Positions 1 through 7,450 of a DNA stretch of 64,000 nucleotides are shown here, piece after piece (position 1 is the first letter of the stretch; the number at the start of each line of letters is the position of its first letter). Below the pieces are notes generated by a model that saw only the letters and a list, made by a program, of their open reading frames with translations, was not told the origin of the DNA and made no database searches. The stretch comes from SZUA-309 sp965232595 (GTDB lineage Bacteria; Pseudomonadota; Gammaproteobacteria; Pseudomonadales; Azotimanducaceae), in the NCBI GenBank assembly GCA_965232595.1, contig OZ246983.1, forward strand, positions 3,968,001 through 4,032,000. The letters are read 5' to 3'. The translations under genes were made by a program, and so were the position numbers.

Positions 1-690
1 GGCAGCTCGAAGGGAAAATGCTTGAAAGGTTCCGTTGTTCAGATTCGCTTGAGAGGCAACTGTAAGGTCGAAAATGTCGACTTCCTTGGAGCACTCAACC
101 TTCGTAAACCCAAAGGAGTCATATTCAGCAGCTGCGATTTGCAGTCGCCCTGCGAAGTGGCTGCCTGCGAAATTGGTGTGTAAAGAAGTGACTTCGACAA
201 ACGAGACGTCACCTGTGAACCTACAAGAATTGAAGTAAGTTGGACCCTTGAAGCTGCAATAGGTCATGCGTAAAGAGTGATGGAATTTAGAAGATCGAAA
301 GTCAGCTAGTTCTCGAAACTGACAGTCCGAAAACGTCACGGATCGACGAAAGTCTCGTTTGCTGAGGTCCAGCGATTCGAAAGAACACTCCATGAAATCG
401 AGATGTGCATTGACACTTGGAATTCTTTTCCACTCTTCATCGAAGGACACACCGATCCATACGATGGCTAGTTCTTGTTGGCCGGCTTGCTCAACGTATG
501 CGCGAACGAGATTACCCCGTTCCGTAGCGTGAGAGGTCTCCGCTGAGTGGAAAGGGCAGAGCCAGGTGTCGTCGATTCCGGGGCCTGGGTTCGCTGTTAC
601 CCAGCACTGATCGGTTCCATCACATCCATAACCAGTAGTTTGAGAGTAATTCTCGTAGTGAGAGTGCCTAAATGAGCATCGGACGGACAT
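1..690 (-). CDS. pentapeptide-repeat-like protein, C-terminus cut by window edge
   Basis: An open frame runs from an ATG at 690 to the left edge without a stop (230 codons seen). The frame is open further upstream, to about 900, but has no ATG, GTG or TTG there, so 690 is the only normal start. The ribosome site is weak. From about residue 95 the protein shows loose five-residue periodicity with central Phe/Leu and small flanking residues, for example FMECSFESLDLSKRDF, CSFKGPTYFNSCRFTGDVSF and HTNFAGSHFAGRLQ. This is the pattern of pentapeptide-repeat quadrilateral beta helices. The N-terminal 90 residues are Cys- and Trp-containing and not repetitive. It lies 92 bp downstream of a co-directional membrane protein gene. 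Function is unknown; family members range from gyrase mimics to effectors. Confidence 0.6.
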   Translation of the reverse strand, partial: MSVRCSFRHSHYENYSQTTGYGCDGTDQCWVTANPGPGIDDTWLCPFHSAETSHATERGNLVRAYVEQAGQQELAIVWIGVSFDEEWKRIPSVNAHLDFMECSFESLDLSKRDFRRSVTFSDCQFRELADFRSSKFHHSLRMTYCSFKGPTYFNSCRFTGDVSFVEVTSLHTNFAGSHFAGRLQIAAAEYDSFGFTKVECSKEVDIFDLTVASQANLNNGTFQAFSLRAA

Positions 691-782
691 ATGGTTTGGC
701 AGGTCTCTGCAGTCAGAGTGTTTACCGAAAATAACATGCCGGGCACCTACAACGACCGAATCGTAGGGAAGGCGCGCTAAGG

Positions 783-1409
783 CTACGCTGGTGCTATAGG
801 TTCCTCTGGAGGGACGACGAGTTCGCCGACTACCACGCGACCGTTCTTCGAGAACATTATTGCCTCCATGGTATAGAGCGTGCTCGCCGCATCGTTGTAG
901 CTAACCTGAAGGCGGGAGTTTCCCTCTGGAATATCCGTTACCACCAAGTTGATATCGGCCTTATCCCTAATTCTTGTTGGACCAAACACAATTAGACCAT
1001 CGAGTCTCACAATCACATCGATTGCGGGTTGACCATGATTCACTAGCGTGAACACCCGCCTGTCCCCCATAACACTGCCACCTGAGAATTTCAGCCGTGG
1101 TTGCTGCGTAGCTACAGCGCGCTCGAATTCTTTCTCTAAGATGCTGGCCTGTTTCTCCAAGGCGGCCGTGTTTTCTTCCAGTTCCTTACGTTGAAGCCTC
1201 AGTTCTTCAGACTGCATCCAATAGCCGATTACCAGCCAAAGAAAGGCTAACGGTGCGAATACGCCTGCCAGCGCATCACCTAACTCGTTCATAGGAACGG
1301 TTTGTAGCCACCACCAAGAAGTGTTGTCGTATCTGGCGATTGTGATGAAACCTAGATATCCAATCGTAAGAACTGAACCGGTAGCTAAGAACTTCGAGTT
1401 TGACTTCAT
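783..1409 (-). CDS. membrane protein with coiled coil, unknown function
   Basis: A 208-residue protein. Two hydrophobic helices (about residues 9-25 and 40-64) are followed by a charged Gln/Glu/Leu-rich coiled coil (about 66-100) and a C-terminal beta-rich part. The phrase NELGDALAGVFAPLAFLWLV, followed by a coiled coil, recurs in many hypothetical membrane proteins of Proteobacteria; I know of no assigned function. The ATG at 1409 has a strong AGGGAGGT ribosome site just upstream. It is divergent from the gene at 1535 and upstream of the pentapeptide-like gene. Confidence 0.75.
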   Translation of the reverse strand: MKSNSKFLATGSVLTIGYLGFITIARYDNTSWWWLQTVPMNELGDALAGVFAPLAFLWLVIGYWMQSEELRLQRKELEENTAALEKQASILEKEFERAVATQQPRLKFSGGSVMGDRRVFTLVNHGQPAIDVIVRLDGLIVFGPTRIRDKADINLVVTDIPEGNSRLQVSYNDAASTLYTMEAIMFSKNGRVVVGELVVPPEEPIAPA

Positions 1410-1534
1410 ACGCGACCTCCCTGGGCGGCATGATAATCTCTGGTGCAGAGGAGGGGCATCAACCCGTGCTAACTGCAGGACGCAGTACTGGCTAGCTACT
1501 CCTCAATTGTGAGCCGTCAGACCATCGGGAAACC

Positions 1535-2608
1535 ATGCAGACAATCCAAGAAATCTCGGCAGAACTCACTGCGAAAGCGAAAAGCGCCCGATTATGGGCT
1601 GCCGTATGCCTCGCATCTCTGATTGGCGGCATTGGCTTTGCGATCAGTTGGTTCACCACTAGCACAATTGAAACGGTGACGGACATTGGCGTCTCTGCTC
1701 TAACACAGGTGCAGGACACTCTGGGGTCTTATCATTATGTGAGCACGGACAATACACATATGATCGCGATGGCCCTCTTATCTGAGAGACTCACTCCTGC
1801 CTACGGGGAAGTGCCGATGGAGTTCGTTGTTGAATTCTCGAATCGCTACAAGAATGCGGAAGACAAGATCGAGGCAGCCTACGACAGAGCTTGGTCAAAT
1901 TGGAGAGATAGTGCTGGCACGATACAGGAGGGGCGCGCAGCCGCAATCGCTGCAGAAATTCGGGACTGGCCCGAGATACGGGGGCTTCCATTTTGTCTTG
2001 AACAGATCGGTGAACAGCGCTGGGATTCGACGCTTGGATGGTTTGCAACTCGGCGTGGCGGTCCTCTCGCCCGCTTTCCCGTAGACGAACTTGCGAGGTT
2101 CTGCATTGCGGATTCAATACTGCAGTCAGAGGACATGGCTCCCCTCACTGATCGACTGGAGGCGTTCGGTGCCAATGAGTCTGATGTTTCTGGTGTGCTC
2201 TACATCTTTAGTGAACTTGAAGAGGTGGGCACGACCCTTCATCGGATAAGTGAAGAGCAAAGCTACATTCGAGAGTTGGTTGATGAAGTGCTCGTTGATG
2301 CAGCCGAGATTAAGGCTGACGAACTCGGTACTGTTGCTTGGATTCAGATAGCTGTCACACGGATTGGAGCAGTTGGGCTGGCAATCTTCGGTGTGCAGAT
2401 ACTGATCAGCTTCTTCCGATATTTCATGAAGACTGCCGCCTTGTACGAATCCCGTGCCGTAGCACTTCTAGCATTCGACGATGATGAAGATAAAGAAGCT
2501 ATTCAGAAGTTTCTGACTGCCATCAGACCGGAGTCTGTGACGTTTGGCAAAGAGCCAGATGCACCGATTGAGCAGGTTGTTGAAATGGCAAAAGCCTTGC
2601 GTAGCTAG
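1535..2608 (+). CDS. two-helix membrane protein, unknown function
   Basis: A 357-residue protein. A transmembrane helix at about 21-42 (WAAVCLASLIGGIGFAISWF) and a second at about 265-290 enclose a roughly 220-residue, mostly helical and probably periplasmic domain. An acidic C-terminal tail of about 55 residues follows. No catalytic motif is recognisable. The start has GGGAA 5 bp upstream. The gene ends 19 bp before the secreted nuclease gene, with which it may be co-transcribed. It could be a sensor or an envelope component; I do not recognise the family. Confidence 0.75.
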   Translation: MQTIQEISAELTAKAKSARLWAAVCLASLIGGIGFAISWFTTSTIETVTDIGVSALTQVQDTLGSYHYVSTDNTHMIAMALLSERLTPAYGEVPMEFVVEFSNRYKNAEDKIEAAYDRAWSNWRDSAGTIQEGRAAAIAAEIRDWPEIRGLPFCLEQIGEQRWDSTLGWFATRRGGPLARFPVDELARFCIADSILQSEDMAPLTDRLEAFGANESDVSGVLYIFSELEEVGTTLHRISEEQSYIRELVDEVLVDAAEIKADELGTVAWIQIAVTRIGAVGLAIFGVQILISFFRYFMKTAALYESRAVALLAFDDDEDKEAIQKFLTAIRPESVTFGKEPDAPIEQVVEMAKALRS

Positions 2609-2627
2609 ATGGCCCGGAGGTAGTGAA

Positions 2628-3356
2628 ATGCCATATGTAGCGTTGTTGTTGCTAGTGCTGGTGTCACTATCGGTGCGAGCCGAGACCTTCATTGTTCACT
2701 GTCCGTTGGGGTGTCCCAGCAATCCAAACCCAAATGACTTGGTTGTGAAACACGTCTACACGCTCTCGAACAACCAAACGACAAAATTCGCCGACTGGGT
2801 CGCCTACGAGGTCAATGTGCTGAACTTCGGTGACTCACCGGGTCGTGAGTGGGCTTCAGATCCGTTCTTAGACGACTCGCAGACCTTGGAAGAAGACGAC
2901 TACTCTGGCGCGTTCAGTGCTATTCGCGTTGATAGAGGCCACCAAGCACCCCTCGCATCCTTCGCCTCGTCTCTCTACTGGCCTGAACTCAATGAGCTAA
3001 GCAACATCACCCCGCAGGCCACTGCGCTGAATCAGGGACCGTGGAGGGATCTGGAGATGGCTGTCCGGGCGGCAGTCGGCTTCCGCGAGTCCCTATACGT
3101 GTTTACTGGCCCACTCTATGAATCTCCGATGCCGCCTATGCCCAATTCCGAGCCGCACACGGTCCCATCTGGATACTGGAAGATTGTCTATGACCTGGAT
3201 GGAGACGCCGTGGGATTCGTGATGCTTCAGAGCTCCGCACGCTCAGACAACTACTGTTCTAAGCGTGTCCCTCTGGACAGTATTAGTGGGAGAGTGAGTT
3301 TCTCCATCCCTAATCTAAATGAATCAAGCGCAATGCGGGCGCGCTTAGGTTGCTGA
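2628..3356 (+). CDS. secreted DNA/RNA non-specific endonuclease (NUC1/NucA family)
   Basis: A 242-residue protein predicted to cleave DNA and RNA with one Mg2+ ion. The start at 2628 is preferred because GGAGG lies 7 bp upstream and the protein then opens with a clean signal peptide (MPYVALLLLVLVSLSVRA). The ββα-metal active site is visible: DRGH at residues 102-105 with the catalytic His, and the metal-binding Asn in ITPQATALNQGPW (Asn135). The length suits the Serratia/Anabaena nuclease family. It would act outside the cytoplasm, for nutrient scavenging or as an antagonistic nuclease. It sits on the integrated island, between a membrane protein and a tiny ORF that follows after one base. 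Confidence 0.88.
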   Translation: MPYVALLLLVLVSLSVRAETFIVHCPLGCPSNPNPNDLVVKHVYTLSNNQTTKFADWVAYEVNVLNFGDSPGREWASDPFLDDSQTLEEDDYSGAFSAIRVDRGHQAPLASFASSLYWPELNELSNITPQATALNQGPWRDLEMAVRAAVGFRESLYVFTGPLYESPMPPMPNSEPHTVPSGYWKIVYDLDGDAVGFVMLQSSARSDNYCSKRVPLDSISGRVSFSIPNLNESSAMRARLGC

Positions 3357-3357
3357 C

Positions 3358-3576
3358 GTGAATATTGAGGTTGCACAAAGACGTTGGCGCGATAGCGGCC
3401 CATTGAGTCAAGATTCCCTAACGCTGTTGCTTGATTGGAGGGAGGCGAGTCTCACCAAGACACCCGACGAGCTGGTTTTCGCTGCTTTCGTTCGTAGTCT
3501 GACGGAAGAGCAGCAGAGCGCTCTAGCTGAGCTGATGGCGCTGGTTGATAAAGACGAGGCGTTCCGCTGGTTCTAA
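3358..3576 (+). CDS. small acidic protein downstream of the nuclease
   Basis: A 72-residue frame starting with GTG one base after the nuclease stop, so translation coupling is likely. The sequence is helical and acidic (for example SLTEEQQSALAELMALVDKD) with no signal peptide or membrane segment, so it should be cytoplasmic. I do not recognise it. Its position and charge make a role linked to the nuclease, such as protecting the producer before export, an open possibility. It lacks a strong ribosome site, and being short it could still be spurious. Confidence 0.45.
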   Translation: MNIEVAQRRWRDSGPLSQDSLTLLLDWREASLTKTPDELVFAAFVRSLTEEQQSALAELMALVDKDEAFRWF

Positions 3577-3605
3577 CCAACGGGCTTTGGTCGCAAGAAA
3601 CATCA

Positions 3606-4349
3606 TTAGGTTTGTGGCGAACTGCAATGCGACTCGATCTCTTTCTCCAGTTCGACCATGTCTTCTCCAACTTGTCGCGCTATGGACGCGACGGATTCAG
3701 ACATAAAATCTACCTTTTCTGGAGGAACACTAGAAAGCTTGCCCAGGTCGAGTTCTATCGCTGCGGTCTCATCCCAGGGGCTGCCCCAGTCGTTTACGCC
3801 CACGTGGATTGCTCTGACAGAGTCACAGATGATATCCGCCGCTGTATCACGCTTAACGCTCATGGAACCGACAACTTCAAGGTATGCGAGCGCTGCATCT
3901 AGCGCACGACCTTGTGCGGCGTAGCATATCCAGATTCCAAGACCAGTCGCATCCGAGTCGTCTCCGAATTGTTGAGCATACGCGAAGCCTTGTACGCACT
4001 CGGCTGCAAGGCTTGTCGCTGCATTGTGGAACTCTTGGATTGCTATTCCGTCTCTGAGGGCGACGATTTCGTCCAACATCTCGCCGGTTCGGGCGACGGC
4101 TTGTTCCGCCATTTCTTTCGCTTCCGTCGCACGGGCAGCTTCTACGGATGCTTGGTATGCCTGCCATGCGGTGATAAATACCGCTGGTATCGCGCAGATT
4201 GCTGCGACGGCCACCAGAACCTGCAATCTAGACCAGAAAAATCGCTGATCTCGGTTGCACTCGTGACAGACAATCGCTCCCTCGTTCAACCCGCTACGGC
4301 AAAACCGACAAGAGGAAGTAGACTCACTTGGCTCTGTTTTTTGCGTCAT
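3606..4349 (-). CDS. zinc-ribbon membrane protein with coiled coil
   Basis: A 247-residue protein. The N-terminus has two CxxC pairs (Cys14/Cys17 and Cys28/Cys31) forming a probable zinc ribbon. One transmembrane helix follows (about 40-62), then an Ala/Glu-rich coiled coil (about 65-100) and a helical C-terminal domain with scattered Cys. This domain order is common in uncharacterised membrane proteins of mobile regions. It converges on the nuclease pair and is the last gene before the tRNA fragment. No enzymatic motif is visible, so no function is assigned. Confidence 0.72.
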   Translation of the reverse strand: MTQKTEPSESTSSCRFCRSGLNEGAIVCHECNRDQRFFWSRLQVLVAVAAICAIPAVFITAWQAYQASVEAARATEAKEMAEQAVARTGEMLDEIVALRDGIAIQEFHNAATSLAAECVQGFAYAQQFGDDSDATGLGIWICYAAQGRALDAALAYLEVVGSMSVKRDTAADIICDSVRAIHVGVNDWGSPWDETAAIELDLGKLSSVPPEKVDFMSESVASIARQVGEDMVELEKEIESHCSSPQT

Positions 4350-4540
4350 CAGGCCTCCCCCTCATCCTTGGATCAACTACGCCAAGACATACTACTTCGC
4401 AGGATCACTAGCAGGAAACCTGCCTGAGATCGTCCGCAAGGGAATATTCTCTGTTGGCGGATTGTCAAACAATGAAGTGGGGAGGCCAATTTTCTAGTAA
4501 CCAAAAAATAGCCAAAACCATGCCCCTTATCTCCCAAATC

Positions 4541-4560
4541 AGCCAATTAATAGATTGGCT
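4541..4560. other. 7-bp inverted repeat near the island end
   Basis: AGCCAAT and ATTGGCT are separated by 6 bp in an AT-rich gene-free stretch (4350-4621). There is no T-run, so it is a poor intrinsic terminator. It could be a protein-binding site near the attachment site. The rest of this gap shows nothing else I can name. Confidence 0.3.
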
Positions 4561-4621
4561 AAGCTGTTGATTAATAAAAGACATACCTTAGGAGGCGGGC
4601 GATGGCTGTCGATTCGTCAGT

Positions 4622-4667
4622 TCTACGAAACCGGGGGTCGTAGGTTCGAATCCTACCGGGTGCGCCA
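4622..4667 (+). other. attachment site: 3' half of tRNA-Arg(ACG)
   Basis: The sequence runs from the anticodon loop CTACGAA (4623-4629, anticodon ACG at 4625-4627) through the 3' anticodon stem ACCGG, a 5-nt variable region, a perfectly paired T arm (GTAGG/CCTAC around TTCGAAT), the acceptor strand CGGGTGC and discriminator G, to an encoded CCA ending at 4667. The 5' half is absent: the bases before the loop do not form the anticodon stem and no GCACCCG acceptor strand lies upstream. A fragment that begins at the anticodon loop is what tyrosine integrases leave at the far end of an island inserted in a tRNA gene. Confidence 0.8.
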
Positions 4668-4679
4668 CTTCCTCCCTGG

Positions 4680-5924
4680 TCAACCTCGCGATTCGTCAAC
4701 GTGTAACGGCAGCAGGATGGAGAACGTCGAACCCTCACCGGTCACGCTCTCCACGCTAATGTCACCGCCCATCATGCGGCAGAAGCGACGGCTGATCGGC
4801 AGGCCGAGCCCGGTGCCACCGTAGTCCTTGGTGGTCGACTCATCTGCCTGCGAGAACTCGTCGAAGATGTGATCCAGCTTGTTCTCAGGAATGCCGATGC
4901 CGCTGTCCGACACGGCGATGCGGATCCAATCTTCATGATCGCGTTCGTCCCTGCAGACGGTCAGGTGGATCTCACCTTCCTGAGTGAACTTTGCCGCGTT
5001 GCTCAGCAGGTTCATCAGCGACTGACGGACCTTGGTGACGTCTGCGCGCATCTCGCTGATCCCGTCATCGATGCTGACGTGCAGCACGTTGGCGTTCTTC
5101 TGAATCAGGGTGTCGACGGTGGCGACCACGCTGTTCACCATCTCCGGAACGGCAAACTCCTCGAGGTAGAGTTGCACCTTGCCGGACTCGATCTTCGCCA
5201 GATCGAGGACGTCGTTGATCAGTGCCAGCAGGTGGGTGGCGGCGCCATGTATCTTGGTCAGATCGGCCGCCGCTTCCTCGTTGCCGTCGTCTTCCGCATC
5301 CTCGAGCAACATCTCGCTATAGCCGATGATGGCGTTCATCGGGGTGCGCAGCTCGTGGCTCATGTTGGCGAGAAAACCGCTCTTTGCTCTGCTCGCCGCC
5401 TCCGCTGCCTCCATGGCCTGCTGCAGCTCGATGGTGCGGCTTGCAACCGTCGCTTCCAGCTCTCGGCTGTGCTGCTCGAGCTCACGGTTCTTGCGCTGCA
5501 CCTCGGCCATCAGCTCCTCACGGGACTGGCTCTGGATCTGCTTCTCCTGCTCGGCGACGAACGCGTCGGTGATCTCGAAGGTGGGATCCGGGATCGTTTT
5601 GAACGCCCGCACGGACCCAGCCACCGTATTCGACGGTATGAGCCGGTCGAAGAACGCATTGAGGTTGGTAAAAGAAGGAGGTTTGCCCGGATACTCCAGA
5701 TCGAGAACGAGCTGTGGCGCAGCCTGCTCATTGGCCAGCGCCACGCTGATGCCGGCCTTGCCGTCCTCCGTTGCCAGCGTGCGGGCAGCGGTGGAGATCG
5801 CCGTCGACAGTCGGGTGGTCTGGATCGGGTCGAAACCGAGGGCGCTCGCCAGCACCCTTATCTTGTGGCGGGCGTCGTATACCGACCGGTTGTGGTCCAG
5901 CGGGATGCGACCGAGCTCGATCAT
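4680..5924 (-). CDS. stressosome-associated sensor histidine kinase
   Basis: A 414-residue kinase with no membrane segment, hence cytoplasmic. Residues about 1-125 resemble the RsbT/RsbW ATPase fold but lack a convincing N-box. Residues 125-180 are coiled coil. HisKA follows, with the phospho-acceptor His190 in MSHELRTPMN, then HATPase with N-box NLLSNAAKF (about 305-313), G1 DSGIGI (about 340) and G2 GGTGLGLPIS. The gene overlaps rsbX by ATGA and closes the rsbS-rsbT-rsbX-kinase operon, so it is likely the output kinase of the stressosome. A stand-alone receiver at 10575-10943 is the obvious local partner, though pairing is inferred. Confidence 0.9.
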   Translation of the reverse strand: MIELGRIPLDHNRSVYDARHKIRVLASALGFDPIQTTRLSTAISTAARTLATEDGKAGISVALANEQAAPQLVLDLEYPGKPPSFTNLNAFFDRLIPSNTVAGSVRAFKTIPDPTFEITDAFVAEQEKQIQSQSREELMAEVQRKNRELEQHSRELEATVASRTIELQQAMEAAEAASRAKSGFLANMSHELRTPMNAIIGYSEMLLEDAEDDGNEEAAADLTKIHGAATHLLALINDVLDLAKIESGKVQLYLEEFAVPEMVNSVVATVDTLIQKNANVLHVSIDDGISEMRADVTKVRQSLMNLLSNAAKFTQEGEIHLTVCRDERDHEDWIRIAVSDSGIGIPENKLDHIFDEFSQADESTTKDYGGTGLGLPISRRFCRMMGGDISVESVTGEGSTFSILLPLHVDESRG

Positions 5925-6517
5925 GCTTCGAACCTCACGGCTATGCAGGCAGCGTCGTCGTAGTCTTTGCCGAATCTCTGCACGATGTTTCGCGCGATGG
6001 CTTGCGCGGATTGTTCCAGCACCCCCGGGTAATCGGCGAGGGTGAACCGGTCTTTGACGCCGTCAGTGTACAGCAGCAGAACGTCTCCCGGCTCCAGCTG
6101 CAGCTCTTGCGGCAGCGGCGTTCGCATCTGCTGGCCGATCACGCCATCACGGGATATCAGCCGGGTTTCCGCGGTACCCAGACGCCGGACAGCCGTGTTG
6201 CCGACACCGGCATAGTCCACCCGGCCGCCGGCGCTGATCCTGCAGAGGCCGGCGGCGGCACCCCGGCTGCCCTGCAACGCGTTGTGCAGCCGCTCGAGCG
6301 TAATGCTGACGTCCGCCTCGGCCGAGTCGTTCAGCACCTTTTCGATGGTGCCCGTCAGCTCGTGGGCTTCGGGCCCGTGACCGAGGACGTCGACGATGGC
6401 GGCGAACAGACCGTCATCCAGCTGCTGGACGACCGTCGTGTCACCGCTCACCACCTCTCCGGCACAGGGTCGTATGTGGCTGGCATGCTCCAGTCGCGAA
6501 GCCTCGGCTACAGCCAT
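5921..6517 (-). CDS. rsbX: RsbX-like PP2C-type serine phosphatase
   Basis: A 198-residue SpoIIE/PP2C-fold phosphatase. Metal-binding motifs are visible: GD at 25-26, DVLGHG at 43-48, the YTDGVKDR segment in the middle, and the closing DYDDAACIAVRF. This length and lack of sensor domain match RsbX, which dephosphorylates RsbR/RsbS in stressosomes and resets the signal. The start overlaps the end of the rsbT-like gene by 10 bp and the end overlaps the kinase start, so the four genes are one operon. Confidence 0.85.
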   Translation of the reverse strand: MAVAEASRLEHASHIRPCAGEVVSGDTTVVQQLDDGLFAAIVDVLGHGPEAHELTGTIEKVLNDSAEADVSITLERLHNALQGSRGAAAGLCRISAGGRVDYAGVGNTAVRRLGTAETRLISRDGVIGQQMRTPLPQELQLEPGDVLLLYTDGVKDRFTLADYPGVLEQSAQAIARNIVQRFGKDYDDAACIAVRFEA

Positions 6518-6906
6518 TTTGTCGCCGTTACCTGAGTGCCGTCGGCGGCAGAGGAGCGCAGGGAAAACTCGTCCATCATGCGCCGCACCCCCGGCAGGCC
6601 GAGCCCCAGGGTGCCGCTGGAGCTGAAATGGTCGCTCATTGCGGCTTCGCAGTCTTCGATGCCCGGACCGCGATCGATGGCCTCTACCTGAATCCCCCGA
6701 CGGCCGACCTCCTTGACGCGACGCAGGTACAGCTCGCCGCTGCCCGCGTACTTGAGGATGTTGCGGGTGAGCTCAGAAACGGTGGTTGCGATCATCTGGC
6801 TAAGCGTCTCATCGAAGCCGGCCTGGCGGGCGAACACGGTGGCCTCCAGCACGGCGCGACTGGCGTCTGCGTCGGAACGTATCTCCCTGTGCAGCTCCGT
6901 GCTCAG
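6508..6906 (-). CDS. rsbT: RsbT-like serine/threonine switch kinase
   Basis: A GHKL ATPase-fold protein. It has an N-box SELTRNILKYAG, a DRGPGIED G1 motif and a GTLGLGLPGVRRMMDEF G2 motif, all as in RsbT. The first ATG/GTG-type codon in frame (6852) would delete the first helix region seen in all RsbT proteins. In-frame coding with RsbT-like sequence (ELHREIRSDADASRAV) continues back to a CTG at 6906. That CTG overlaps the rsbS stop as CTGA and has GGAGA upstream, giving 132 residues, close to the usual RsbT length. I therefore propose the rare CTG start. It would phosphorylate the STAS proteins and, once released, act on a downstream partner. Confidence 0.8.
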   Translation of the reverse strand: MSTELHREIRSDADASRAVLEATVFARQAGFDETLSQMIATTVSELTRNILKYAGSGELYLRRVKEVGRRGIQVEAIDRGPGIEDCEAAMSDHFSSSGTLGLGLPGVRRMMDEFSLRSSAADGTQVTATKWL

Positions 6907-7358
6907 CTCGACTCTCCGGGGACCTGTTGCTCAGCCTCTGCTGTTTCCGTTTCGTCGTCAGCGCCGGCTGCCTCATCAGGTTCTGCAGTGCTCGCCGGCA
7001 GCAGCAGCTCGAACGCAGCGTCCAGATCGACGGCTGCCTGAATGTCCCCAACCTCAATCCCGGTATCGATGAGCGCAGATACCACGCCTGCCCGCAGGCC
7101 AGAAAGCACCGGGGTGGCACCCATGACCCTGATCATGGCGGTGATCTGCAGGATGGCGTCGAACTCAGCGGCATCCAGGGTGTGCAGGCCTGACAGGTCC
7201 AGGATCACACCCTGGCAGCCGGACTTCTCGAGCTGACTGAGCAGGTTGTCGCGCAGGCGGGCAAGTACTGCCTGCTCGAGATCGTCCTGGATCGTCGCCA
7301 CTACGATCCCGCGACTCACCTGCATGGCTCCACCGAAGCTGTCCAAAACGTCCCGCAC
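6903..7358 (-). CDS. rsbS: RsbS-like STAS protein lacking the phospho-serine
   Basis: A single STAS domain (about residues 13-120) with an acidic, Ala/Glu-rich tail (about 121-151) not found in classical RsbS. It heads the rsbS-rsbT-rsbX-kinase operon. In RsbS the helix start reads VDS, with the Ser phosphorylated by RsbT; here the aligned site is LDAA (Ala63 after Asp62, in LDLSGLHTLDAAEF), so the classical acceptor is missing. An internal ATG (Met12) preceded by GGTGGAG could be the real start. As scaffold it would build the stressosome core and hold RsbT. Confidence 0.82.
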   Translation of the reverse strand: MRDVLDSFGGAMQVSRGIVVATIQDDLEQAVLARLRDNLLSQLEKSGCQGVILDLSGLHTLDAAEFDAILQITAMIRVMGATPVLSGLRAGVVSALIDTGIEVGDIQAAVDLDAAFELLLPASTAEPDEAAGADDETETAEAEQQVPGESS

Positions 7359-7394
7359 ATCACTTCCAGAAGGGGGGCTATGATACTCTTGCCG

Positions 7395-7412
7395 CTGCCT
7401 GGTTGCAGGCAG
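7395..7412. promoter_or_regulatory. hairpin in the rsbS/rsbR divergent promoter region
   Basis: A perfect 7-bp inverted repeat, CTGCCTG/CAGGCAG with a 4-nt loop, lies between the divergent rsbS and rsbR starts. Just upstream, GGCTATGATACT resembles an extended -10 element for rsbR. The inverted repeat could be a regulator site or a leader hairpin; no factor is implied. Confidence 0.3.
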
Positions 7413-7450
7413 GACGTCATTACACCGGGACTTCAGGGAAGCGATGCACT

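Larger units (their letters stand above)
1..4667. mobile_element. right-hand end of an integrated island (left end outside window)
   Basis: The stretch is visibly more AT-rich and has poorer codon bias than everything to its right. It carries only accessory genes (pentapeptide-like protein, three membrane proteins, secreted nuclease, small hypothetical). It stops at a 46-nt 3' tRNA-Arg fragment, after which GC-rich core-like genes begin at once. That is the standard outcome of tyrosine-integrase insertion into a tRNA gene: the intact tRNA stays at one end and a 3' copy marks the other. No integrase is visible here, so the intact tRNA and probably the integrase should lie to the left of the window. 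The island call is inference; the fragment itself is read directly. Confidence 0.65.

Noticed and set aside
4591..4642. AGGAGG followed by an ATG and a 13-codon frame running into the tRNA fragment
   Set aside because: Too short to support as a gene; probably chance, or a remnant of an element gene reaching the attachment site.
4591..4667. Complete tRNA gene
   Set aside because: Only the 3' half from the anticodon loop is present; no matching 5' acceptor strand, D arm or 5' anticodon stem.
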